A DNA stretch of 64,000 nt, taken from NCBI RefSeq assembly GCF_001971705.1, contig NZ_CP019327.1:1426001-1490000 (forward strand), written 5' to 3'. The position numbers were made by a program, and so were the translations under genes. The number at the start of each line of letters is the position of its first letter. Within the stretch, counting starts at the first letter, position 1. The notes under the pieces were generated by a model. The model worked only from the letters and a program-made list of their open reading frames with translations, was not told the DNA's origin and made no database searches. Of the stretch, positions 34,459 through 42,863 are shown one piece after another. The DNA is from Natronorubrum daqingense (GTDB lineage: Archaea > Halobacteriota > Halobacteria > Halobacteriales > Natrialbaceae).

Positions 34459-35229
34459 ATGACGACCAGCCAGTTCAGCCTCGAGGGCGAGACGGTCGTC
34501 GTCACGGGCTCCTCGAGCGGGCTCGGGAAGGCGATGGTCGAACGCTTCGCCGAGGACGGCGCGAACGTCGTCGTCACCTCTCGAGAACTGGACAACGTCG
34601 AACCGGTCGCGAGCGCGATCAACGAGGGCGACGCCGATGGGCGCGCGCTCGCACTCGAGTGCGACGTGCGAAATCGCGGGTCGGTCGACGAACTGGTCGA
34701 TCAGACCGTGAGCGAGTTCGGGTCGCTCGACGTGTTTATCAACAATGCGGGCGCGAGCTTTCAGGCACCAGTCGCCGAGATCAGCGAGAACGGCTGGAAG
34801 ACCATCGTCGACATCAACCTCCACGGGACGTTCCACGGCTGTCAGGCCGCGGGCGAGTACATGCGGGACAACGGCGGCGGCAAGATCATCAACATCGCGA
34901 GCGTCGCCGGCCAGCGAGGCTCGAGACAGATGAGTCCCTACGGCGCGGCGAAAGCTGCTGTGATCAACTTCACGAGTTCGCTCGCGGCCGACTGGGCCGA
35001 AGACGACATCTGGGTCAACTGCATCGCGCCCGGATTGGTCGCCACCGAGGGCGTCAAGTCCCAGATGGGCGTCGATGACGACGCGGACGCGATCGATCGC
35101 TCGAGAGCGGATCGAACGATCGGGAGGCCCGAAGAGGTCGCGGATCTCGCGCAGTTCCTGGCCAGTCCGGCTTCCTCCTACATCGTCGGCGAGACGATGA
35201 CGATCAAGGGAACGCCGCGCCTCGAGTGA
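34459..35229 (+). CDS. SDR-family oxidoreductase
   Basis: 256 aa from the ATG at 34459; longer in-frame versions begin with AT-rich leader sequence. Cofactor loop VVVTGSSSGLGKAMVERF (TGxxxGxG), NNAG at ~92, catalytic Ser in INIASVAGQ and YGAAKAAV (YxxxK), so all catalytic residues are present. VATEGVKSQMGV covers the active site. Probably an NAD(P)-dependent 3-hydroxyacyl-CoA or 3-oxoacyl reductase, judged by its neighbours. It is followed by an acyl-CoA ligase on the same strand after 112 bp. Confidence 0.87.
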   Translation: MTTSQFSLEGETVVVTGSSSGLGKAMVERFAEDGANVVVTSRELDNVEPVASAINEGDADGRALALECDVRNRGSVDELVDQTVSEFGSLDVFINNAGASFQAPVAEISENGWKTIVDINLHGTFHGCQAAGEYMRDNGGGKIINIASVAGQRGSRQMSPYGAAKAAVINFTSSLAADWAEDDIWVNCIAPGLVATEGVKSQMGVDDDADAIDRSRADRTIGRPEEVADLAQFLASPASSYIVGETMTIKGTPRLE

Positions 35230-35341
35230 GGCGGTCGGCGTCTCTGACCAGCGTCGTCGGTATCCACCGACCAGCGAGAGTTCCGGTTCGTGTTACCAAG
35301 ATCCATACACTTTTCAGTGATATCGACAAACCACTTGACAA

Positions 35342-36928
35342 ATGAACGACCTCGAGTTGGTTCCAGCAGCGTCGCTGTTCGAACCACCCTACGACGGAAA
35401 CATTGCAAAACTCCTGGACAGAGCGGTCGCCGAACAGCCCGAACAGATCGCGATCGAACACGCCGGAGAGACGGTAACCTATCGGGAATTTTCGCGCCTC
35501 GTCGAAACCTACACCCGCGGATTGCGCGGGCTCGGTATCGAGCCCGACGATCGGCTCTGTCTCTACATGCCAAACGGAATCGCGTTCAGCGCCGTCGTCT
35601 GGGCGTGCGTTCGGGGCGGGATCGTCGCGAGTCCACTCAACCCGGCCTACCGTCGCCGCGAAATCGAGTACCAGGTCGACCACGCCGACGCGAAGGCCGT
35701 CGTCGTGGCCGGCGAGGCGAGCGAGCACGTCGTCGACGCCCTCGGCGGCCTCGAGGCGGAAATTGTGAGTACGAGCGCCGACGCCGACCACACGTCACTC
35801 CCGTCGGTTGCGGAGGGAGGTGACGACGGCAACGGCAACCTCGTCGAACGCTCGGACGACGACGTCCTCCTCCAGCCCTACACCTCGGGGACGACCGGCG
35901 ATCCGAAAGGCGTCCTTCTCACCCATCGAAACTTCCGGGTCCAGATCGCGACCAGCGTCTCGAATTACAGCGCGAGTCCGATTCAGGGCGATTCGCTCAT
36001 CATCCTCCCGATGTACCACATCACCGGCCTCTTGCAGATGCTCTCCTCGCTGTGTTCGGGGCGGACGCTTCACTTACTTCGACCCGATCAGTGGGACCCA
36101 GAACGCGTCCTCGAGTTGATCGACGAACACGACATTCCGGCGTTCATCGGCGTCGCGACCATGTTCAGCGACTTGCTCGAGGCCTACGATCCGGAGAAAC
36201 ACGGCCTCGAGGCGCTCCAGCGGGCGGGACAGGGTGGCGACAAACTGCCGAAGCCGGTTCAAGAAGCGTTCGAGGAGCGAATCGGCGTTACGCTCTCGGA
36301 GGGGTACGGACTCACGGAGACGACGGCGACGACGCACACCATTCGCTGGTCGACGCTCGGCAACCGACCGGGGAGCGTCGGCCAGCCCGCCGGACACACG
36401 CGCTCGAAAATCGTCGACGAGAACGACGAACCGGTCGGGACCGGCGAGGAAGGCGAGTTGCTCATCGACGGTCCACAGGTTATGGCGGGCTACTACAAGA
36501 ATCCCGAGGCGAACGAGGCCGTCTTCACCGACGACGGCTACTTCCGGTCCGGCGACATCGCGTCTCGAGACGACGATAACTACTACTACATCAAGGGGCG
36601 CGAGAAGGAGATGATTCTCACGGCGGGATACAACGTCTACCCCCGCGAAATCGAAGACACGCTCTACGATCATCCGGGCGTGCTCGAGGCCGCCGTCTTC
36701 GGCGTCCCCGACGAGCGACGGGGCGAGACCGTCGCCGCAGCCGTGGTGCCCACGAACGGGGCGTCGATCACCGACGAGGAAATCGAGGAGTACGTCCTCG
36801 GCGAACTCGCACCGTACAAGCACCCTCGGTACGTCGAAGTCCGTGATGAACTGCCCAAAACCGGGAGCGGGAAAGTACAGAAGACGGTCCTGCGCGAGGA
36901 GTTCGGTCGAGAGTATGTCGATGAGTGA
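35342..36928 (+). CDS. Acyl-CoA ligase (AMP-forming)
   Basis: 528 aa, ANL superfamily. Phosphate loop YTSGTTGDPKGVLLTH (~179-194), GYGLTETTATTH (A5 core, ~320), DGYFRSGDIA (A7) and the C-terminal PKTGSGKVQK with the catalytic Lys. It activates a carboxylic acid with ATP and CoA for beta-oxidation; the side-chain type is unknown. An AT-rich box near 35306-35317 sits 25-36 bp before the ATG and may be its promoter. A paralog lies at 44301-45854. Confidence 0.9.
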   Translation: MNDLELVPAASLFEPPYDGNIAKLLDRAVAEQPEQIAIEHAGETVTYREFSRLVETYTRGLRGLGIEPDDRLCLYMPNGIAFSAVVWACVRGGIVASPLNPAYRRREIEYQVDHADAKAVVVAGEASEHVVDALGGLEAEIVSTSADADHTSLPSVAEGGDDGNGNLVERSDDDVLLQPYTSGTTGDPKGVLLTHRNFRVQIATSVSNYSASPIQGDSLIILPMYHITGLLQMLSSLCSGRTLHLLRPDQWDPERVLELIDEHDIPAFIGVATMFSDLLEAYDPEKHGLEALQRAGQGGDKLPKPVQEAFEERIGVTLSEGYGLTETTATTHTIRWSTLGNRPGSVGQPAGHTRSKIVDENDEPVGTGEEGELLIDGPQVMAGYYKNPEANEAVFTDDGYFRSGDIASRDDDNYYYIKGREKEMILTAGYNVYPREIEDTLYDHPGVLEAAVFGVPDERRGETVAAAVVPTNGASITDEEIEEYVLGELAPYKHPRYVEVRDELPKTGSGKVQKTVLREEFGREYVDE

Positions 36929-36976
36929 GAGTCGCACACAAGCGCGGGACGTGGTGAACGGAGGCCCCGCGCTTCG

Positions 36977-38329
36977 ATGAGTGACCGAGGGAAAGGGACG
37001 GAGTCCGCAGGTGGCGAAGCGCCAGATTCGGAGTCGGCGTCCGAGTCGGAGACGTACTCGAATCGCGAAATCCGAACGATCGCCCTCGCGGTCATCGGCG
37101 GCGTGTTCTTCGGCGGCGTCGCGACGGGTGTCGCCTATCCGACGCTCCCGTTGTTAGACGAGCACCTCCTCATCAGCGCCGTCATGTTGAGCATCATCCT
37201 CTCGGCGAATCGAATTGCGCGGCTATTCATGAATACGCCGGCGGGGTCGATCATCGACCGCTACGGGACGCGAAAGCCGATGATTTTCGGCCTCTACACG
37301 CAGGCACTGGCTCCGTTTGGTTACATCGCCGGCTTGTACACCCCGGCGTACGTATTGGGCACGCTTCCGATCATCGGCGAGGTGTCCGCACCCGGTATCG
37401 TCTTCGTGTTGGCCCGCCTCTTCTGGGGCGTCGGTAGCGCGTTCGTCTTCATCGGCGCGTTCGCAACCATCACGTACGTCACGACGACGCAGAACCGCGG
37501 CCAGTGGGTCGGCTACATGCGCGGATTCGACTCGCTTGGCTTTCCGGCCGGACTCATCGTCGGCGGCGTGCTAACGGACCTCGCGGGGATGGAAATCGCG
37601 TTCCTCGTCGGCGGAATCCTCGCGCTCATCGCCGGAACGATCGCGACGCTCGTCCTACCGGACGTTCACGCCGGGACCGACAGAGACTCGGCGAGAATCC
37701 GCGACATTCCGGGTATTCTCCGCGAGCGGCCAGCCGTTCTCGCGATCGGCTACGGTAACTTCACGATTCAGTTGCTCTGGGGCGGCATCGTCCTCGTCAC
37801 GCTCGCGCGCTACGCCGAAGTCCACGGAATGCAGATCTCCGCACTCGAGGCCGCGGGCATCAGCGGCGTCGTCATGGCACTCGGCGTGGTCACGTCCGGC
37901 GTGACGACGTTGTTTACGGGCTGGGTCTCCGATCGAATGCGAGATCGATCGCTCCTGACGGTCCCCGCGTTCGTCGCCATGGCCGTCGGGTTCCTCGTCA
38001 TCGCGTACTACCCCGTCCTCGAGTTGCTCCTCGTTGCCATCGTCCTGATCGGGTTTGGCATCGGAATGTCGGCACCCGCGTTACTCGCGATTCTGGGCGA
38101 TCTGACGCCGGGGGACGAACTCGGACGGATGGGCGGCGTCTACAACGTAATGGGCGATATCGGGTTGAGTCTCGGGCCGCTCGTCGCGATTCCCGCCGTC
38201 GAAAGCTGGTTCGGCTACCAGTGGACGTACGTGCTCTGTGCACTGTTGGTCGTCAGTTGTCTCACCGTCGTCTCGATTCCGCTCCTTCGAGACCCGGCAG
38301 TCTCGACGACGACCGTGAACGCGGACTGA
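36977..38329 (+). CDS. MFS transporter
   Basis: 450 aa with about twelve membrane helices in two halves. A hydrophilic Ser/Glu-rich N terminus of ~30 residues precedes the first helix. The MFS loop 2-3 motif appears as GSIIDRYGTRKPMIFG (~90-105) and its second copy as GWVSDRMRDRSLLTV near 315. It lies 48 bp after the acyl-CoA ligase, same strand, so it may import the acid which that ligase activates. Confidence 0.87.
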   Translation: MSDRGKGTESAGGEAPDSESASESETYSNREIRTIALAVIGGVFFGGVATGVAYPTLPLLDEHLLISAVMLSIILSANRIARLFMNTPAGSIIDRYGTRKPMIFGLYTQALAPFGYIAGLYTPAYVLGTLPIIGEVSAPGIVFVLARLFWGVGSAFVFIGAFATITYVTTTQNRGQWVGYMRGFDSLGFPAGLIVGGVLTDLAGMEIAFLVGGILALIAGTIATLVLPDVHAGTDRDSARIRDIPGILRERPAVLAIGYGNFTIQLLWGGIVLVTLARYAEVHGMQISALEAAGISGVVMALGVVTSGVTTLFTGWVSDRMRDRSLLTVPAFVAMAVGFLVIAYYPVLELLLVAIVLIGFGIGMSAPALLAILGDLTPGDELGRMGGVYNVMGDIGLSLGPLVAIPAVESWFGYQWTYVLCALLVVSCLTVVSIPLLRDPAVSTTTVNAD

Positions 38330-38422
38330 ACATCGATCTCGAGCACCCGTCTGTTTTGGAGAAAGTCGCAAGCAAGCGGAGTGTTCACAAGAACTAAGTT
38401 CTCTCCTGTGAAGCGTGATACC

Positions 38423-39160
38423 ATGTCCCGAGACACAGCCGCCGTCGTCGGCGGCGGAATCATGGGCGCAGGCATCGCACAGGTACTCGCACGAAACGGC
38501 TACGACGTTCGCGTCCGCGAGATCAACGAGGAACTGGCCGAGGAGGCCAGAGAGCGCGTCATTTCGGGAAACTACGGTCTCGACGACGCCGTTTCCGGCG
38601 GCTATCTCTCCGAGGAGGAAAAGGCAGAGACGCTCGAGCGAATCACGTTCACGACGGATCTCGCGGCAGCGACGGACGGCACCGACTTCGTCATCGAAGC
38701 CGTGACCGAGAACCTCGCGATCAAGGGTCAGGTCTTCCGTGATCTCGACGAGGTCACCGACGATCAGCCGCTGTACTCGAACACGAGCGGTTTCTCCGTG
38801 ACCGCGATCGCGAACGCCGTCTCCGATCCCTCGCGCGTGGCCGTGACGCACTTTTTCAACCCGGTTCCGGTCATGGACATGGTCGAAATCGTACGCGCGC
38901 CCGAGACCGACGACGCGGTCGTCGAACGCGCGGAGGAACTGATCGACGAACTCGACAAGACGCGAGTGACTATCGACGACGCGCCCGGCACCTACGGCTT
39001 CATCGCGAACCGCTGTCACGCGGCGATGCGCGAGGAGGCTCAACAGATCGTCGACGAGGGAATCGCGACCGAAGACCAGGTCGACAAAGCACTCGAGGAC
39101 GGCTACAACCTCCCCGTCGGCCCGTTCTCGCTGCGCGGGATCGGCGAGGAGTGGGACTGA
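38423..39160 (+). CDS. 3-hydroxyacyl-CoA dehydrogenase, short C terminus
   Basis: 245 aa from the ATG at 38423. NAD-binding loop VVGGGIMGAGIAQVLARNGY, NTSGFSVTAIA, and the substrate-domain signature THFFNPVPVMDMVEIVRAPET with the catalytic His. The C-terminal domain stops at VGPFSLRGIGEEWD, about 35-40 residues earlier than in usual 280-residue members, so the final LGRKTGRGFY-type segment is absent. No frameshifted continuation is visible downstream. It oxidises (S)-3-hydroxyacyl-CoA to 3-ketoacyl-CoA if active. Confidence 0.85.
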   Translation: MSRDTAAVVGGGIMGAGIAQVLARNGYDVRVREINEELAEEARERVISGNYGLDDAVSGGYLSEEEKAETLERITFTTDLAAATDGTDFVIEAVTENLAIKGQVFRDLDEVTDDQPLYSNTSGFSVTAIANAVSDPSRVAVTHFFNPVPVMDMVEIVRAPETDDAVVERAEELIDELDKTRVTIDDAPGTYGFIANRCHAAMREEAQQIVDEGIATEDQVDKALEDGYNLPVGPFSLRGIGEEWD

Positions 39161-39231
39161 CCGAACACAAAAACTGCGAACCCGCGAACCCGCAAAATCG
39201 AGAAACCGAGAACCAACGAGACAGCGCGTTC

Positions 39232-40026
39232 TTACTTCCCTTCGAACTCGGCGTCGCGCTTTTCGGCGAACGCCGCGGCGCCTTCTGCGTGGTCTTCGGT
39301 CGTCAACAGCTCCGCGAAGACCTGACTGTCGTAGCGCAGGCCTTCGTTCAGGCCGGAGTGGACGGCCATGTGGGCGGACTTTTTGACGGCCTGCACGGCG
39401 AGGGGTGCCTGTCCGGCGAGTTCGGTGACGAACTCGTCGACGTCCTCGTCGAAGGAATCCGCGTCGTAGACGTGGTTGATGATTCCTTCGTCGGCGGCGC
39501 GTTCGGCCGAGATGTGGTTGCCGCGCATGGCCAGTTCCTTCGCGACCGCGGGGCCCGCCAGTTTCGTCACGTACTGGACGCCGCCCGCACCGGGGATGAT
39601 CCCCAGGTCGACTTCCGGGAAGCCGAACGTACTCCCCTCGGCCGCCAGCCGGAAGTCACACGCGAGGGCCGTCTCGAGGCCGCCGCCGAGACAGTAGCCG
39701 TCGATCTTCGCGATGACGGGCGTCGGGAAGTCCCGGATGAAGTCGTAGTGCGTGCGCCCCGAGGAGCCGCCGGCCGACTCGTCCGAGAAACCGCCGATGT
39801 CCGCCCCGGCACAGAAGGCTTTCTCACCGGCCCCCTCGAGTACGACGGCTCGCAGGGCGACGCCGTCGGCGTCTTCGTTTGCGGTCTCGAGTTGCTGGAG
39901 TCCAGCGATGATGTCGTCTCGGAGCTGTCCGTTGAGGGCGTTGAGCGCGTCCGGACGGTTCATCGTGAGCGTGCCGATGCCAGTTTCGCTGTCGTACTCC
40001 ACCAGGACTGTGTCGAGGTCGTCCAT
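39232..40026 (-). CDS. Enoyl-CoA hydratase/isomerase family protein
   Basis: 264 aa, crotonase fold. CoA-binding ALNALNGQLRDDI, oxyanion-hole segment KAFCAGADIGGF (~72-84) and the second oxyanion/catalytic region EVDLGIIPGAGGVQYV (~125-140), which has the Glu of the second catalytic position. The C-terminal end is DAEFEGK. It hydrates enoyl-CoA in beta-oxidation. It faces the 3-hydroxyacyl-CoA dehydrogenase gene convergently; the two enzymes catalyse successive steps. Confidence 0.9.
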   Translation of the reverse strand: MDDLDTVLVEYDSETGIGTLTMNRPDALNALNGQLRDDIIAGLQQLETANEDADGVALRAVVLEGAGEKAFCAGADIGGFSDESAGGSSGRTHYDFIRDFPTPVIAKIDGYCLGGGLETALACDFRLAAEGSTFGFPEVDLGIIPGAGGVQYVTKLAGPAVAKELAMRGNHISAERAADEGIINHVYDADSFDEDVDEFVTELAGQAPLAVQAVKKSAHMAVHSGLNEGLRYDSQVFAELLTTEDHAEGAAAFAEKRDAEFEGK

Positions 40027-40071
40027 GGCTGACAGTCAGTATCGATCACCAAATAAGTACACGAATCGGGT

Positions 40072-41208
40072 ATGCGAATCGCGTCTCTTCCCCGAATGTA
40101 CTCGTTCGAGCCGACAGTTCGCGTAAGCCTTGCCGGTGAACAAACCATCACCCACACCGACCCCGAATGCGAGTACGTGTCATGGACGAATCGACCGGAC
40201 GCGGACAGCGATCGGTCACGAGTTCATCGCTTGGAGTGCAGCGTCGAGTGGCCGCCCGGTCACGTCGCAGCGTATCTCCTCACCGGAGCCGAACCGATCC
40301 TCGTCGACGCCGGCATGGCGGGCGAGCAGGGTCGCGACGAGTTATTCGAAGGACTTCGATCCCACGGCGTCGATCCCGACGCTATCGATCACCTCCTGCT
40401 TACGCACCCACATACGGATCACGCCGGCCAGGTCCAGACCCTTCGCGAGCTTGGAACCCCGACGGTCCACGCGCCCGGACAGACCCGAGACCGGTTCGAA
40501 CGCGACCTCGAGACCGTCGAGGCGGCGACCAGACGGAACCTCCGCGAAGCGGGAGTCGACGAACGGTACATCGAGAGTTCCCTCGAGCGACTGCTCGACG
40601 CCCATCGGTCTCACCGCGACTGTTTGCCACTCGAGGCGGTAGACAACTGGATCGAGGACGAAGCACCCGTAACGATCGGAGACAGAACGTTCGAGCCAAT
40701 TTACACGCCCGGTCATCACGCGCCACACTACTGCTACGCAACGACGCTCGGCGAGGAACGCGTCGTCTTTGCGGGCGACATGGCCATCGAACCGTTCCGG
40801 GCGATCGCCCTCCACGTCAACTTCGACGACGGCGTTCGCGACGGGATTTCGGCCTACCTCGAGGCCCTCGAACGACTGGAGGGTCACTCGTTCGATCGCG
40901 TCTACCCCGGACACGGGCCGGTCCACGACCGATTCGACGCCGTCGTCGATCGTTCGATTTCCGACCTCGAGACCCAACTCGAAGACTGCCTCGAGGTCCT
41001 CGAACAGGCTGGCGACGCGCTCACCGCAACCGGGGTTGCACTCGAGCGGACGGATTCCGTCCGCGAACGAGCCCGGAAGATGCCCGAAATCGTCGGTTCG
41101 CTGGCCACACTCGAGCGCGAGGGCCGCGTTCGCTCGCGCCTCGAGGAGGGGGTTCGATACTACGAACGTGAATACGAACACGACGAATACGAAGACGAAC
41201 ACGTGTAA
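40072..41208 (+). CDS. MBL-fold metallo-hydrolase (paralog of 21449-22444)
   Basis: 378 aa, start uncertain (ATG at 40072 or 40096, GTG at 40177). THPHTDHAGQV, YTPGHHAPHY, FAGDMAIEPF and YPGHGPVH are the four metal motifs, in the same order and wording as in the protein at 21449-22444. Both share the lead-in LE-x2-x-EWPP-x-H-x-AAYL. The C-terminal ~90 residues are winged-helix-like and end in an acidic Tyr/Glu-rich tail. Probably hydrolyses an acyl-CoA or related thioester during catabolism. Divergent from the enoyl-CoA hydratase gene, 45 bp apart. Confidence 0.8.
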   Translation: MRIASLPRMYSFEPTVRVSLAGEQTITHTDPECEYVSWTNRPDADSDRSRVHRLECSVEWPPGHVAAYLLTGAEPILVDAGMAGEQGRDELFEGLRSHGVDPDAIDHLLLTHPHTDHAGQVQTLRELGTPTVHAPGQTRDRFERDLETVEAATRRNLREAGVDERYIESSLERLLDAHRSHRDCLPLEAVDNWIEDEAPVTIGDRTFEPIYTPGHHAPHYCYATTLGEERVVFAGDMAIEPFRAIALHVNFDDGVRDGISAYLEALERLEGHSFDRVYPGHGPVHDRFDAVVDRSISDLETQLEDCLEVLEQAGDALTATGVALERTDSVRERARKMPEIVGSLATLEREGRVRSRLEEGVRYYEREYEHDEYEDEHV

Positions 41209-41251
41209 CGCGAACAGAATTGCTATCAGTGTGGTCGTGTAATGGTGTGTC

Positions 41252-42409
41252 ATGCACGACGCAGTTATCGTCGACGCAGTTCGAACGCCATTCGGAAAAC
41301 GCGACGGCTCGTTTCGGGACACCCACCCGCAGGATCTAGCCGCCAAGCCACTCGAGGCCCTCGAGGAACGCAACGACTTCGAGCCAGAGACGATCGAAGA
41401 CGTGATCTACGGCTGTGTCTCGCCGATCGACGAGCAGGGACTCAATATCGGCCGTCTCGCGCCGATGGTCGCCGGCTGGGGCGATATCGTTCCGGGTGTG
41501 CAACTCAATCGAATGTGTGGTTCGGGCCAGCAGGCGCTCAACTTCGCCGCGGCGAACGTCATGGCCGGCCAACACGACGTATTGATCGCCGGCGGCGTCG
41601 AGCACATGACCCGTGTCCCGATGGGGTCGGACGGCGGCGACGGGGCCGGCGTCACGGACACCTACTTCGAGCACTTCGACGAACTCACGCACCAGGGAGA
41701 GGGAGCCGAACGCATCGCCGAGAACTACGGCTTTTCGCGCGAGGAACTCGACGAGATCGCCGTCGACTCCCAGCGCCGCTGGGGCGAGGCGTGGGAGGAA
41801 GGGCGCTACGACGAGCAGGTCGTGCCCGTGGAAACGGAAGTTGACGGCGAGCCCGTCACCGTCGAACAGGACGAACATCCGCGTCCGGAAACCGACCTCG
41901 AGACGCTCTCGAACCTCCCGCTTTCCTTTCGCGAGGAGGGCAACGGTAGACACCACCCCGGCAACTCCTCGGGAATCGTCGACGGCTCCTCGGCGCTGCT
42001 CGTCGCCAGCGAGGAGACGGCCCGCGAGCATGGCTGGGAACCCATGGCTCGAATCGTCCAGACGGAAGTCGTCGGCGTCGACCCCGTGACGATGCTTACG
42101 GGTCCGATTCCGGCGACCGAGCAGGTCCTCGAGCAAGCCGACCTGGATATTTCGGACATCGACCTCTTCGAGGTCAACGAGGCCTTCGCCGCCGTCGTCG
42201 CCGCCTGGCTCGAGGAGACGGGCGCGTCCTGGGAGCAGGTCAACGTCAACGGCGGGGCCATCGCTCACGGCCACCCACTCGGGGCGACCGGCGCGATGCT
42301 CACCACGAAACTCGCCCACGAACTCGAGCGCACGGGACAAGACCGAGCGCTTTCGACCATGTGTATCGGCTTCGGGCAGGGAATCGCGACGATTCTCGAG
42401 CGAGTTTGA
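41252..42409 (+). CDS. Acetyl-CoA C-acyltransferase (thiolase)
   Basis: 385 aa with all thiolase motifs: nucleophile C89 in NRMCGSGQQALN, NEAFAAVVAA, GHPLGATGAM and the second active-site Cys in MCIGFGQGIATI. It cleaves 3-ketoacyl-CoA to acetyl-CoA and a shortened acyl-CoA, the last beta-oxidation step. It lies 43 bp after the MBL gene on the same strand, probably one operon. Confidence 0.93.
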   Translation: MHDAVIVDAVRTPFGKRDGSFRDTHPQDLAAKPLEALEERNDFEPETIEDVIYGCVSPIDEQGLNIGRLAPMVAGWGDIVPGVQLNRMCGSGQQALNFAAANVMAGQHDVLIAGGVEHMTRVPMGSDGGDGAGVTDTYFEHFDELTHQGEGAERIAENYGFSREELDEIAVDSQRRWGEAWEEGRYDEQVVPVETEVDGEPVTVEQDEHPRPETDLETLSNLPLSFREEGNGRHHPGNSSGIVDGSSALLVASEETAREHGWEPMARIVQTEVVGVDPVTMLTGPIPATEQVLEQADLDISDIDLFEVNEAFAAVVAAWLEETGASWEQVNVNGGAIAHGHPLGATGAMLTTKLAHELERTGQDRALSTMCIGFGQGIATILERV

Positions 42410-42500
42410 GCCGTCTTCGGGCGGGTCGCAGATCGCGACGGGGAAGGCCCGTTTTCTGACGGGAAACGCGCGCTCGTCGGGACGGGCTCCCTCGAGACGC

Positions 42501-42545
42501 CGCTTACGACTGTGTATGCTCTGAAACATCGCTTACGACTGTGTA
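42501..42545. repeat. 16-bp direct repeat
   Basis: CGCTTACGACTGTGTA occurs exactly at 42501-42516 and 42530-42545, 13 bp apart. The sequence just after the second copy (AACGAGGAATTCCCAC, 42552-42567) resembles non-coding DNA beside haloarchaeal IS200/IS605-type elements as I recall it, but no tnpA or tnpB is present. Confidence 0.6.
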
Positions 42546-42684
42546 CAGTGGCAACGAGGAATTCCCACATCCTCCCCAGCCGATTCGCTCTCTCGCGTCG
42601 CTCGCTCGCTCATCCCTCGCACAGGTCGATCCGCGCTTCGCCGGTGGCTCACCGCGGATCAGCGCGCGCCACCACAGATTGTTC

Positions 42685-42797
42685 GGTCAGTCGAATGTCG
42701 GTCAAATCTCAGTTGGTCGAATGCGGTCGGTCAAATGTCGGTCGAACCTCAGTTGGTCGAATGTTGGTCAGTCGAATGTCGGTCGGTCGAATCGACA
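42685..42797. repeat. Tandem repeat, ~40-bp period
   Basis: Two near-identical units, 42698-42737 and 42738-42778, preceded and followed by partial copies. Their shared core includes CTCAGTTGGTCGAATG. Within each unit GGTC(A/G)GTC(A/G)AATG recurs as a sub-repeat. No palindrome is visible inside the unit, and it is too short and too regular for a CRISPR array. Confidence 0.7.
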
Positions 42798-42863
42798 GAC
42801 CGTTGCTCGACTCTCGAAGTCGGACGCCGACGACAAAAAACCGTCTTTCAGAGACCGCGTACG

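Larger units (their letters stand above)
42410..42863. other. 454-bp convergent gap with repeats
   Basis: Lies between convergent thiolase and acyl-CoA dehydrogenase genes. It holds a 16-bp direct repeat (42501-42516, 42530-42545) and a ~40-bp-period tandem repeat (42685-42797), both listed separately. No gene is supported. Confidence 0.6.

Noticed and set aside
42685..42797. CRISPR array
   Set aside because: Units are contiguous repeats without unique spacers, only about 2.5 copies, and no cas genes are present.
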